Below are positions 38,301 through 45,940 of a DNA stretch of 64,000 nucleotides, in pieces. Under the pieces are notes generated by a model, which saw only the letters and a list, made by a program, of their open reading frames with translations, was not told where the DNA came from and did no database searches. This stretch comes from Flavobacterium sp. N3904. GTDB lineage: Bacteria > Bacteroidota > Bacteroidia > Flavobacteriales > Flavobacteriaceae. The DNA is taken from positions 186,001-250,000 of the forward strand of contig NZ_CP110009.1 in assembly GCF_025947305.1 (NCBI RefSeq). Direction: 5' to 3'. Position 1 is the first letter of the stretch; each line of letters starts with the position of its first letter. A program made the translations under genes and the position numbers.

Positions 38301-39312
38301 TTTAAAAAAAGAGCGCATTGATATTTTTAGCAACTTTTTTGAACTGGGTGGACATTCCATCATGGCAGTAAATGTAATGATTGAAATTGAGAAAAAGACG
38401 GGCGTACGAATTCCTCTTTCCGCCTTATTTCAGCATTCAACTGTTGAAAAATTTGCCAAATTATTAAATATAGAAAACGAAATCTCATCAGACTATTTAG
38501 TACCTATTAAACCAAAGGGGAGTAAAACCCCTCTTTTTATAGTTCATGGGGCGGGGCTCAATATCTTAAATTTTGCACATGTAACTAGTCACTTCGATGA
38601 AGACCAGCCTATTTATGGTTTTCAAGGAATTGGCCCTAATGGTTATGCTAATTGGTTTGAATCCATCGAAGCTATGGCAGCACGATATATTGATTCAATT
38701 ATAAAAATAAATCCGAAAGGTCCTTATGCAATAGCTGGATTTTCGTTTGGAGGGATCGTTGCTTTTGAAATGGCTCGCCAATTAAAAGAACAAGGCAAAA
38801 CAGTAAGCCTTATTGCATTATTAGACACTTATGTAGACCCATCCTATTACTATGCAAAGTATTCGCAAAAAAAGATAATACGCTATTTCAACCAGTCTTA
38901 TAGAAGGTTAGATTATTTAAAAGAAATGCTAACGAGTTGGGAGGCATTTAAATTGCGTGTTAGTTCAAAAAAAGAATATATACTGAAAAAATATTTTGGC
39001 ATAAAGGACATAATGACCGAACAAGAAGTAGCAGCATTTGAACAATTTATAGAAGCAGATCGTATGGTTAATAAAATCGTTGATCGGTATCATCTTACGC
39101 CTCAGCATTTTGAAGTAGAATTGTTTCGAGCAAAAGACAATAAGACCTACAAATTAGACCCTACTCACTTAGGATGGAAAAAAATAGCTTTAAAAGGAGT
39201 CAACATTCATAACATAACTGGCAATCATCTTAGCATTGTCGCTCCGCCAAATGACAAAATTTTAGCCCGGATGCTTCAGGAAATTTTAGATAAGAAACAT
39301 GCAAACATCTAA
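35314..39312 (+). CDS. Single-module NRPS, C-A-PCP-TE (copy 2)
   Basis: The 1332-residue paralog of the preceding gene has the same order: condensation (HHIVGDG near 156-162, NSQLEIWTD start), adenylation (about 480-985; LLYTSGSTGKPKG near 627), PCP (Ser near 1014, FFELGGHSIM) and thioesterase (about 1070-1332; GFSFGG Ser near 1143, His near 1305 in GNHLSIV). The specificity positions by hand read D-I-C-V-F-C-L-I-F-K, so several pocket residues differ from copy 1 and a different amino acid is likely. The A10 motif reads NDKIDRKAL instead of NGKIDRKAL but keeps the Lys. Its last codons overlap the phosphopantetheinyl transferase start. Both copies end in the same KKHANI residues. Confidence 0.93.
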   Translation: MKNQAQNQIQSDSISVEIEIENIIRTTNSQLEIWTDCLIGSSDANKAYNLSYSIKLKGELVLEALQHAVNTLVYRHECLRASFSSDGIYMNIYKAFEIKISYDNISQLTANEKEKSKEIIVNEEVNHLFDLVKAPLFKVKLIKIDDLENILILTHHHIVGDGLSINIILEELSVLYSAFIENTEPKLPNPERFSEYAKKVNSLKESNEFKQIEDFWLNIYKESIPIIELPVDYIRPSLRTYNSQQLDFPIDINLINSLKQIGISAGCSLATILLSAFEVFLYKLTGQNDLVVGFPTSGNWRYNMRHMIGDCANLLPLRSTINANISFLEYLKQRNLQLLDAYENHQVSFGHLLQKLAIARDPARVPMVPVTLTVDLNRDIESVFSFIGLTYEFKINPRKFSAFEIKLHAYRSKNGPVFQCSYNSTLFKEETINQMMISFEETINKLISNVNSPLADLTKGDYLADYKTLNDTKTPYPNVSLSELLSKQAENSPNNVALEYNNTKISYQDLHIKVNQFAHYLEAHGVQSGDYIAVSFPRSPELVYAILAIIQCGAAYLPLDHKYPSKRIEFMMEDSEAKFLITSKALSLSLPKCSNTILIDDAMASLHQYPTTKLQTYVHPENIIYLLYTSGSTGKPKGAKISNKSLVNLLCSLSNEPGIKETDRLPFISTISFDIASCELFLPLFKGATLVLPSPETSSDGRLLYEMLVKEKISIVVATPITYQILIEAGWSKKLPLKIFCCGEPLPPKLAKELIKRCDELWNLYGPTEATIFSSGKHIKTDETLISIGGPIANMQYYIVDEHLNLLPPNTVGEIAIGGDGVGKGYLGRPELTAAKFIPNVFSNKKGDILYLSGDLGKLLPSNEIMCLGRIDHQVKVRGHRIEIGEIEHALTSIEGIKSAIVLAKADILIAYIIINTEITNELDQIRLWRNELASQLPTFMVPHVFHILEKMPTTLNDKIDRKALLEYKSNSESKQDYTAPRTNEEKLIAEIWQVNLKKERIDIFSNFFELGGHSIMAVNVMIEIEKKTGVRIPLSALFQHSTVEKFAKLLNIENEISSDYLVPIKPKGSKTPLFIVHGAGLNILNFAHVTSHFDEDQPIYGFQGIGPNGYANWFESIEAMAARYIDSIIKINPKGPYAIAGFSFGGIVAFEMARQLKEQGKTVSLIALLDTYVDPSYYYAKYSQKKIIRYFNQSYRRLDYLKEMLTSWEAFKLRVSSKKEYILKKYFGIKDIMTEQEVAAFEQFIEADRMVNKIVDRYHLTPQHFEVELFRAKDNKTYKLDPTHLGWKKIALKGVNIHNITGNHLSIVAPPNDKILARMLQEILDKKHANI

Positions 39313-40090
39313 TCTATTTATTTCATTTTCAAATATAAAGGGCGTTGAATTCATACCTGATAAAAATTATTTACTAAACACTAATGATGTAATCATTTAC
39401 ACTGTTTATTTACCAATTTTTATAGGCATACAACATGATTTAGCTAAATTCCTTAATGACACAGAGCTTGACAGAGCCAAGCGCTTTTTTAAATTAAAAG
39501 ACCAAATCCAATTCATTATTAGCAGGGCAGTTTTAAAATTTGTTTTAGCAGCGCATACGGACTTGGATGCAAAAAGTATTAGTCTTGCTTATCATTTCAA
39601 TAAAAAACCATATTTAGCCTCTCATCCTTGGCTATATTTCAATATATCACATTCGGAAGACTGGGCAGTTATTGCAATTTCGCGTCACAATGTTGGAATA
39701 GATATTGAATATCTTACCGAAGATTTCAACTTCACGAATCTTCTCCCTGATATTTTTGACAATAACGAAATTTTGGCAATTCAAAATGCTGTTAATAAAA
39801 AACATGCTTTTTACACTTCATGGACACGTAAAGAAGCCTTTGTAAAAGCATTGGGAAAAGGTATTGATGAAGATTTTAAGCATATTCCTAGTTTGGAAGG
39901 TGAGTATAGTGTAGATTCTAAGTTACTAAGAACCGCTTCAAATTGGCAAGTATGCAGTTTTAATTTAGCAGATAATTATTTGGGTGCGGTAGCTTTTGAG
40001 AGTTCGCCAATTTCTAAAAATCTTCTATTATATACTTTACCAAATACCATGAAAGATTTAATGGAGATGATTCAGATAAGAAACAATTGA
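39299..40090 (+). CDS. 4'-phosphopantetheinyl transferase, Sfp type
   Basis: The 263-residue enzyme moves the phosphopantetheine arm of CoA to the Ser of carrier domains. Motifs present: FNISHSED (114-121), VGIDIEYL (about 132-139) with the Mg-binding Asp and Glu, and WTRKEAFVKALGKG (175-188). Length and order fit the Sfp/Gsp group that serves secondary metabolism rather than the short AcpS. The ATG lies inside the last codons of the second NRPS, so translation is coupled and the enzyme is dedicated to the four carrier domains of this cluster. Confidence 0.93.
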   Translation: MQTSNLFISFSNIKGVEFIPDKNYLLNTNDVIIYTVYLPIFIGIQHDLAKFLNDTELDRAKRFFKLKDQIQFIISRAVLKFVLAAHTDLDAKSISLAYHFNKKPYLASHPWLYFNISHSEDWAVIAISRHNVGIDIEYLTEDFNFTNLLPDIFDNNEILAIQNAVNKKHAFYTSWTRKEAFVKALGKGIDEDFKHIPSLEGEYSVDSKLLRTASNWQVCSFNLADNYLGAVAFESSPISKNLLLYTLPNTMKDLMEMIQIRNN

Positions 40091-40137
40091 TTTATGAAAG
40101 GAAGTGTAGTTTTATATTATTTTGTTTTAAGTATTCC

Positions 40138-40368
40138 CTACTTAGCTTCGGTAAAGAAAACACTAACATTAAATTTGAATATAAATTCAGTAGAGACATC
40201 TAAAACCTTTGCAATTTCAATTAATTTAGATACCGTTAAATCAACCTCGCCTCTTTCAATTTTACCGTAACCACTCATGCTCATGTTCAATTCTTCGGCT
40301 ACGTATTCTCTAGTTAGATTTTTTAATTCCCTTATTTTTCTAATATTTACGTATACATTTGATTTCAT
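40138..40368 (-). CDS. XRE-family regulator, copy B of a duplicated pair
   Basis: The 76-residue HTH protein (NIRKIRELKNLTREYVAEEL, then SGYGKIERGEVDLTVSKL) matches copy A at 18567-18797 in 61 of 76 positions by my count, with the same FIFKFNVSVFF-type tail. ATG codons at 40366-40368 and 40369-40371 are both usable; the former aligns with copy A. It is convergent with the phosphopantetheinyl transferase gene, with a 47-base gap. It marks the right border of the biosynthetic region and may regulate it. Confidence 0.82.
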   Translation of the reverse strand: MKSNVYVNIRKIRELKNLTREYVAEELNMSMSGYGKIERGEVDLTVSKLIEIAKVLDVSTEFIFKFNVSVFFTEAK

Positions 40369-40377
40369 CATAACCAA

Positions 40378-40893
40378 AATTTATAAAATTATTATTGAAA
40401 TTCAACACTTTAAATCAACGCTTAAATTTAATTGACAAGATAAAAGTAAGTCTCTAACCATAAATTTGACTGAGCAAAAGTGACAATTCTTCCTATAAAA
40501 GGACAATTTGAGACTTTTAAGGTACTAAATCCATTTTTTACTATTTTAATTAGCTAATACAAAATCAAAATATTCAGTATAAAAAAACAATATTAAATAT
40601 TGTTTATTCTAAAAGTGACTCAATCAAACAACAAAGAGACCTAAATTTTAATTTACTTTCTTATATTATTTTAATTTTTTTTTACAAAATTTACATATAA
40701 AAGCAAATGTTATAAATAAATTAAGTAGTTGTGATTTAATTTAGATGGAAACAATTAAACTTTCTTTATACTGCCAAGTTTGAATGTAAAATCATTCGTG
40801 GCTTACTTGTAATAAAAAGCCCCCAAAACAGTGTCTAACTTTTTGGGGGCTTTTTAAATTATAGACGGTCTTTCTGTCTATTTATAAATTGGA
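40378..40893. other. Intergenic region right of the NRPS-PKS cluster
   Basis: AT-rich DNA without a supportable gene. Apart from the terminator at 40814-40855 I see no element in it. It marks the change from the accessory region to mostly core genes. Confidence 0.6.
40814..40855. terminator. GC-stem intrinsic terminator
   Basis: Arms 40814-40828 and 40841-40855 (core gccccc with gggggc) are flanked by A and T runs on both sides. It lies about 40 bases past the stop of the minus-strand gene ending at 40894 and probably serves that gene. Confidence 0.87.
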
Positions 40894-41199
40894 TTACACC
40901 ATAAACAAACCTTGCTTATGGGCATTGTATAAAACCAAATCGTATGGAACTAATTTAGGCGCAACTTTCTCTGAAGAAGCATCAAACTTAATGCCATTGT
41001 GTTTTCTGAACAAGTAAATTTCCTTTAAACAATTAGACAAACTCTGGTGAATTAAAGTCGTAAAAGTGGGTAATTGTTTATCACCAACCAATAAATCAAT
41101 TTGGTAATTCGAACTGCTTTTCGATAGATTGTTACCAATAATTCTCAAAGTAAATGTTTGTGGAATTCCGTTTTGCTCTCCTTGATACTGTATTACCAT
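40894..41199 (-). CDS. Hypothetical protein, 101 residues
   Basis: I do not recognise this protein. It starts MVIQYQGEQNGIPQTFTLRI, alternates short strands with polar turns, and has no signal peptide or membrane span. The coding composition and the strong terminator behind it support a real gene. It is isolated: about 500 bases of empty sequence lie to the left and about 450 to the right. A small cytosolic beta-rich protein is all that can be said. Confidence 0.6.
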   Translation of the reverse strand: MVIQYQGEQNGIPQTFTLRIIGNNLSKSSSNYQIDLLVGDKQLPTFTTLIHQSLSNCLKEIYLFRKHNGIKFDASSEKVAPKLVPYDLVLYNAHKQGLFMV

Positions 41200-41647
41200 A
41201 TTGTTTAAGATTAAAATGTGGTTAAAATAAATTTGTAGTTTTATCTGTTAATAATTGAAATTCTCTATTTAAGGTATTTAAAATAAGAAATTGACATAAT
41301 AACAACCGTTAAATTATCAATTCATAACAAAGCTACTCATAAAATCTTTTCAAACGCTTTTGGGGAATGTAAATTTTTCATAAATTATTTATTAATTAAT
41401 AGACATCTAATTCCTACTCAAGGACAGTGCTCACTTTACAAACAAAACTGGACTCCGCATTTATAATAAATAATTTAACCTAAAAGCCCTCCGAATTACG
41501 ATTCACGAATTAATTAAAAAGAGACAAAACAGAAGACATCTAAAAACGAAAAACCCTGTAATGTATGAGTTTACAGGGTATTCCAACTAAATGTATTAAA
41601 ACAAACAACTTTTTTATGCGTAAATAATATATAAATAAATTATGTTA
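41200..41647. other. Intergenic region between the 101-residue gene and the first LRR gene
   Basis: No gene is supportable. It contains the terminator of the LRR gene at 41553-41579. The remaining 350 bases hold nothing that I can name. Confidence 0.6.
41553..41579 (-). terminator. Intrinsic terminator of LRR gene 1
   Basis: Inverted arms accctgtaa (41553-41561) and ttacagggt (41571-41579) with a 9-base loop, followed on the minus strand by a T-rich tract, about 70 bases past the gene stop. Confidence 0.72.
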
Positions 41648-42475
41648 TTATCCTTTAATAACGGGCAATGAAACTACATTTCCCATTTCATTTCTCATGG
41701 TCATATTCAACTTATCCAATAGCGATAATTTGTTTGAAACCAGACCAGAAAACAAATTATACGATATATTCATTTTTTTTAAATTGGGCAACTTTTCTAA
41801 TTCCATCGGCACCTGCCCCTTAAAATCATTATCAAAAAGATTTAAGTTTTCCAACAAAACCAAATTCCCAATAGCAGAACTTAATTTACCAGTAAATCTA
41901 TTAGCATACAAAGATACTGATTTTAAGTACTTTAACTCATAAAAAGAAACAGGCAATTGCCCTTGAAAAGAATTTTCATACAACGACAAGTTCTCTAACG
42001 TTGACAATTTACCTATTTGCGGAGGCAATTCTCCCGATAAAATATTTCGATCCAAAACCAATACCTTTAGATTAGGCAGCGTACAGATTGAAACCGGTAT
42101 ATAACCTGTCAATTTATTGAATGAAAGATCCAAAACTTCCAATGTTTTCATATTACCAATATTGAGTGGAATTTCACCATTCAATAAATTGGTTCCTAAA
42201 TTTAATTCTCGCAAATTCAACAAATTAGTAATTTCAACTGGAATACGACCCGTCAAATTATTATTCTTCAAGTTTATCGAAATTACCTTGTCATCTACTA
42301 CTTTAACTCCATACCATTTATCCATTGGCAAAGAAAGATCCCATTTATTAATCCATTTACTCCCATTGGTAGCTTGGTTCAATTTTATCAATATTTCCTT
42401 TTCAGCAAAAGATACATTAGCAAAAACTGAGAGTGAAAAAAAGACAGTAAGAATAAGTGTAATTTTTTTATTCAT
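41648..42475 (-). CDS. Secreted leucine-rich-repeat protein 1
   Basis: The 275-residue protein has a signal peptide (ITLILTVFFSLSVFANVSFA) and about seven LRRs of 23-24 residues with the pattern LxxLxxLxLxxNxLxGxIP, for example NLRELNLGTNLLNGEIPLNI. This is the so-called plant-type LRR. The segment WYGVKVVDDKVISINLKNNN before the repeats is the usual N-terminal cap. No type IX sorting tail is visible, so it may be periplasmic or exported by another route. LRR proteins act in protein binding; the partner is unknown. It is a paralog of the next gene and probably arose by tandem duplication. Confidence 0.82.
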   Translation of the reverse strand: MNKKITLILTVFFSLSVFANVSFAEKEILIKLNQATNGSKWINKWDLSLPMDKWYGVKVVDDKVISINLKNNNLTGRIPVEITNLLNLRELNLGTNLLNGEIPLNIGNMKTLEVLDLSFNKLTGYIPVSICTLPNLKVLVLDRNILSGELPPQIGKLSTLENLSLYENSFQGQLPVSFYELKYLKSVSLYANRFTGKLSSAIGNLVLLENLNLFDNDFKGQVPMELEKLPNLKKMNISYNLFSGLVSNKLSLLDKLNMTMRNEMGNVVSLPVIKG

Positions 42476-42500
42476 TTGCTTTGCTTTAAATTTATTGCCT

Positions 42501-42532
42501 CAAAAATAATTAAAAAGTTAGCTAAAAAACAA
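42501..42532 (-). promoter_or_regulatory. Predicted promoter of LRR gene 1
   Basis: On the minus strand TTG (42530-42532) is followed after 21 bases by TATTTTTG (42501-42508), a full match to TTG-N17-23-TANNTTTG. It lies about 25-33 bases before the start codon at 42475, leaving a short leader. Confidence 0.5.
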
Positions 42533-42589
42533 AAAAAATCGACAAATTAACACTATTGTATTTTTTAACAAATAATAAACCTACAAAAA

Positions 42590-42624
42590 AAACGCAACAC
42601 TTTATTTTGTAAAGTACTGCGTTT
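42590..42624 (-). terminator. Intrinsic terminator of LRR gene 2
   Basis: Arms 42590-42604 and 42610-42624 match in 13 of 15 positions with a 5-base loop, followed on the minus strand by eight T residues. It lies 65 bases past the stop of LRR gene 2, so the two LRR genes are probably separate transcripts. Confidence 0.72.
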
Positions 42625-42688
42625 ATCAAAAATAAAACAAAATTATTAACTTATTAACGAACCAATAAACCTTCTATTTTCTATTTAA

Positions 42689-43543
42689 TTATTCATCTGC
42701 AGCCAATACTCCTTTCGAGCTTTTACTAACCTCCATTTGATATGCAACACCAGTCTCATTGATCATTGTAAGCTTAAAATCGTCTTTTTGAGCAACTTCT
42801 TTGGATACCGAACCAGTAAAAGAATTATAGGAAATATTCATGCTTTTTAAATTATCCAATTTAACAATTGTATAAGGAACCTGACCCTCTAATTTATTAT
42901 CAAATAAACTCAACGTTTCTAACGACTGTAACATTGATATATCCCAACTGATATTCCCTTTTAATTTATTGCTGCTTAGTGATAATTGCTTTAAGTTTTT
43001 TAAACCATAAAGAGACGCAGGTATTTCACCTGTTAACTGATTATTAAAAATTGAAACTAATTCCAATTCTTTCAATTGTCCAATTTGACGGGGTATTTCG
43101 CCAGTAAGATTGTTCATATAAAGCTCTAGGCTTTTTAAATTTTTAATTTCACAAATCGAATTTGGAATAGTACCCGACAACTTATTAAAGGAAAGGTTTA
43201 ATTCTTTTAAATTCTTTAGATTTCCAATATTTAAAGGAATTACGCCCGAAATTTGATTTTTAAAAAGATTTAATTCTTCTAAATCAGTTAAGTTTACAAT
43301 CTCTTTTGGTAGAGTTCCAACTAAATTATTATTGACCAAAACTATAGAAACAACTTTGTCATTAACAATTTTCACACCGTACCAGGCAGATACGGCAGCT
43401 GTTAAGTCCCATTTTATTTTCCATTGACTACCATGTGTTTCTTTATACAATTTTACCAAAATCTTTTTATCACGCTCAGATACATTTGCCACTAATGAAC
43501 CTGAAAATGTTAAGGCTAACAATAAAATGAATATCTTTTTCAT
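42689..43543 (-). CDS. Secreted leucine-rich-repeat protein 2
   Basis: The 284-residue protein starts MKKIFILLLALTFSGSLVAN (signal peptide); an in-frame ATG further upstream at 43603 would put 20 residues before the signal and is rejected. It has the same WYGVKIVNDKVVSIVLVNNN cap and about seven LxGxIP-type repeats as LRR protein 1, for example NLKELNLSFNKLSGTIPNSI. The two differ enough to be an old duplication. The C-terminal 25 residues are Ser/Lys-rich without a recognisable anchor. A surface or periplasmic binding role is likely. Confidence 0.82.
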   Translation of the reverse strand: MKKIFILLLALTFSGSLVANVSERDKKILVKLYKETHGSQWKIKWDLTAAVSAWYGVKIVNDKVVSIVLVNNNLVGTLPKEIVNLTDLEELNLFKNQISGVIPLNIGNLKNLKELNLSFNKLSGTIPNSICEIKNLKSLELYMNNLTGEIPRQIGQLKELELVSIFNNQLTGEIPASLYGLKNLKQLSLSSNKLKGNISWDISMLQSLETLSLFDNKLEGQVPYTIVKLDNLKSMNISYNSFTGSVSKEVAQKDDFKLTMINETGVAYQMEVSKSSKGVLAADE

Positions 43544-43600
43544 GACTGTGTGGTTTTTAACTTTATTGAATATAAATTTAATTATAAAATCGTTTATTAA

Positions 43601-43608
43601 CAAATATA
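43601..43608 (-). promoter_or_regulatory. Candidate -7 box of LRR gene 2
   Basis: TATATTTG on the minus strand matches TANNTTTG about 58 bases before the start at 43543. No TTG lies at the expected distance upstream. Confidence 0.35.
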
Positions 43609-43793
43609 ATCGTTGAAATACATTTATTATTTAAATACATATCTTTTTTACTACAATAAATTTAAATTTCCATTCTATGAAAAAATTTCAAAAAATAAAT
43701 TTCAAAAAAAAAAGTCAATTATTTCGTTTATGAATTACGCAACTACTTTTTATGGTTTGTTTTTTCTATTTAAAAGATTAGCAAAAAATTAAT

Positions 43794-43801
43794 TACATTT
43801 G
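43794..43801 (+). promoter_or_regulatory. Candidate -7 box of the DUF1761 gene
   Basis: TACATTTG matches TANNTTTG 26 bases before the ATG at 43828. The -33 TTG is not evident at the proper distance. Confidence 0.4.
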
Positions 43802-43827
43802 AATCAATAACCTTAAAACCCTTTATT

Positions 43828-44316
43828 ATGGAAATGAATTGGATTGCAATTTTTGTAGCTGCTTTATCTACTTTGGTAGTAGGATTTGCTTGGTATCATC
43901 CAAAAGTATTTGGAACAGCTTGGATGAAAGAAACAGGCCTTACGCAAGAAGAGCTTGCAAAAGGAAACATGTTGAAGATATTTGGTTTGACCTATATTTT
44001 CTCTCTTTTTATAGTCATGATCGAAATGTCATTGACTATTCATCAAACTGGTGCAATGGGAATGATTGGTGGACCAATGAAAATCAATGAAGCCCTACCT
44101 TCTTTTACTGCTTTCATGGCTGATTATGGAACCGCATTCAGGACTTTCAAACACGGAGCCCTTCACGGTTTTATGTCTGGTTTGTTTTTTGCTTTTCCAA
44201 TTATTGCAATCAACGGATTATTTGAAAGAAAATCATGGAAATACATCTTTATCCATGCAGGATATTGGTTAGTTACCTTAACTATCATTGGATCTATAAT
44301 TTGTGGTTGGTTATAA
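43828..44316 (+). CDS. DUF1761 family membrane protein
   Basis: The 162-residue protein has four hydrophobic segments and the family signature near the start: FAWYHPKVFGTAWMKETGLT followed by QEELAKGN. Members are small integral inner-membrane proteins of unknown function. A GALHGFMSGLFFAFP segment in the third span is typical. It is a single-gene unit with its own promoter box and a strong shared terminator behind it. Confidence 0.85.
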   Translation: MEMNWIAIFVAALSTLVVGFAWYHPKVFGTAWMKETGLTQEELAKGNMLKIFGLTYIFSLFIVMIEMSLTIHQTGAMGMIGGPMKINEALPSFTAFMADYGTAFRTFKHGALHGFMSGLFFAFPIIAINGLFERKSWKYIFIHAGYWLVTLTIIGSIICGWL

Positions 44317-44334
44317 AAACCTAAAATTTATCTT

Positions 44335-44368
44335 AAGCCTTATTTCTTAATCTTTAGAAATAAGGCTT
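44335..44368. terminator. Bidirectional terminator between convergent genes
   Basis: Perfect 13-bp arms, aagccttatttct (44335-44347) and agaaataaggctt (44356-44368), with T residues after and A residues before. It serves the DUF1761 gene and the pterin dehydratase gene. Confidence 0.87.
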
Positions 44369-44376
44369 TTTTACTT

Positions 44377-44652
44377 TTATAATCTTTCTATCTGTCTGGC
44401 TAATTCAAAATCCTTGTCAGTTACTCCACCAGAATCGTGCGTTGTCAAACGAATGTTAACCTTATTATAGACATTAAACAATTCTGGATGATGATTTAAT
44501 TTCTCTGCCAAAAGCCCAACTTGAACAATAAATCCAAGTGCCTGGCTGAAATTTTTAAATTTAAAGTCCTTTTGAATTCCATTTTTCTCAAATTCCCAAT
44601 CATTCAGAGTAGACAATAAAGCTACTGCAGAATCTTTATTATACGTCTCCAT
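44377..44652 (-). CDS. phhB: 4a-hydroxytetrahydrobiopterin dehydratase (PCD/DCoH)
   Basis: The 91-residue protein has the pterin-4a-carbinolamine dehydratase core: [20 protein letters not shown] then [15 protein letters not shown], with the catalytic paired His of the HHPE motif. The enzyme dehydrates the pterin by-product of aromatic amino acid hydroxylases; in some bacteria members have a moonlighting role. Length is usual. No hydroxylase gene is adjacent, so the pathway is not proven by context. Confidence 0.88.
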   Translation of the reverse strand: METYNKDSAVALLSTLNDWEFEKNGIQKDFKFKNFSQALGFIVQVGLLAEKLNHHPELFNVYNKVNIRLTTHDSGGVTDKDFELARQIERL

Positions 44653-44715
44653 ACTTTCTTTTTTTATAAAGTTAGATAAATTAAAACATTTCCATTAAAA
44701 ATTAACTTTATTAAC

Positions 44716-44723
44716 TAATTTTG
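44716..44723 (+). promoter_or_regulatory. Candidate -7 box upstream of the acyltransferase-fold gene
   Basis: TAATTTTG matches TANNTTTG 18 bases before the TTG start at 44742. No TTG lies at the -33 distance. Confidence 0.35.
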
Positions 44724-44741
44724 ATAAAATAAAATTGAAAA

Positions 44742-45890
44742 TTGAAAAACACGCTCTCCCATATCATTTACGACAAAACTTCACAACTGCCCAATACCTG
44801 GAATGATTTAGGACAGAAAAATATTTTTTTATCCAAGGAATATCTTGAAGTTTTAGAAAAATCGGCTCCAACCAATATGACATGTCATTTTATAGGGCTT
44901 TTTCAAGACAACATTTTAGTTGGTATTGCAGTTTCCCAGTTTTTAGATTTAAATAAATTGGAATCTTTTGGAGATCGAGATCAGTGTATTAAGGCCCATG
45001 TTCGAAAATTTATATTAAAAAGTTTCTCTTCCCATGTGCTACTTATTGGAAACAATATGCTTACTGGTCAAAATTCATTTATTTTATCTGACTCGATAAC
45101 TGCAAGTCAAGGAATACAAGCTTTTAAAAAGGCAGCTGATGAATTGAAAATAAAATTCAAATCAATTGGAAAAAAAGTGCACATTACCACTTTTAAAGAT
45201 TTCTTCAAAAAAGATCTTGAAAATTTTAATACAATAGCATTTAAAAACAACTATAAATATTGCATCCAACCCAATATGGTTTTTGAAATTCAAAAAAACT
45301 GGAAATCAGAACAGGATTATATCAATGCACTCTCAAAAAAATACCGCGACCAATACAAAAGAGCTCGAAAAAAAGCGGAAGGAATTGAAAAAAGGAAACT
45401 GCATCTGGATGAAATTATTCGTTATGAAGATGTAATTTATGATTTGTATTTTCATGTTGCAAAAAACGCTCCTTTCAATACTTTTTTCCTAACCAAAAAT
45501 CATTTTCGTGTATTTAAGGAAACCTTACATGATAAATTTTTATTCTACGGCTATTTTCTTGATGACAAACTTATTGGTTTTAATACTTTAATCAAAAATG
45601 GCTCTGTAATGGACACTTATTTTTTAGGGTATGACGATAGTATACAAAGAGAGAAAATGCTTTATCTCAATATGCTCTATGATATGATTGCCTATTCGAT
45701 TAACAAAGGTTTTAAAGAAATTATATTTTCTAGAACCGCTTTGGAAATTAAAAGTTCTGTTGGTGCCAAACCAATCGAAATGTTTGGTTTTATGGAACAC
45801 AGCAATAGTCAAATAAACAAACACGTTCCAAAAATATTTCCAAAACTGGAACCAGAAATTGTATGGCAAGAAAGAAATCCTTTTAAATAA
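44742..45890 (+). CDS. Acyl-CoA N-acyltransferase-fold (GNAT/FemAB-like) protein
   Basis: The 382-residue protein begins with a TTG codon in an A-rich context. Its second half looks like a GNAT/FemAB-like domain: a basic helix YRDQYKRARKKAEGIEKR, then FLFYGYFLDDKLIGFNTLI, SVMDTYFLGYDD and FKEIIFSRTALEIKSSVGAK. Relatives are annotated as peptidoglycan-bridge or generic acyltransferases; the substrate is unknown. The first half (FHFIGL-like strands, SFGDRDQCIKAHVRKF) may form a degenerate second copy of the fold. The gene has its own promoter box and a strong terminator. Confidence 0.7.
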   Translation: MKNTLSHIIYDKTSQLPNTWNDLGQKNIFLSKEYLEVLEKSAPTNMTCHFIGLFQDNILVGIAVSQFLDLNKLESFGDRDQCIKAHVRKFILKSFSSHVLLIGNNMLTGQNSFILSDSITASQGIQAFKKAADELKIKFKSIGKKVHITTFKDFFKKDLENFNTIAFKNNYKYCIQPNMVFEIQKNWKSEQDYINALSKKYRDQYKRARKKAEGIEKRKLHLDEIIRYEDVIYDLYFHVAKNAPFNTFFLTKNHFRVFKETLHDKFLFYGYFLDDKLIGFNTLIKNGSVMDTYFLGYDDSIQREKMLYLNMLYDMIAYSINKGFKEIIFSRTALEIKSSVGAKPIEMFGFMEHSNSQINKHVPKIFPKLEPEIVWQERNPFK

Positions 45891-45910
45891 TCAAACAGAA
45901 ATTATCCTAT

Positions 45911-45939
45911 AAAAAAAGCTCCAAATTGGAGCTTTTTTT
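45911..45939. terminator. Bidirectional terminator between convergent genes
   Basis: A near-perfect palindrome, aaaaaaagctcc (45911-45922) and ggagcttttttt (45928-45939), with a 5-base loop. It separates the acyltransferase-fold gene and the ABC-F gene. Confidence 0.88.
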
Positions 45940-45940
45940 A

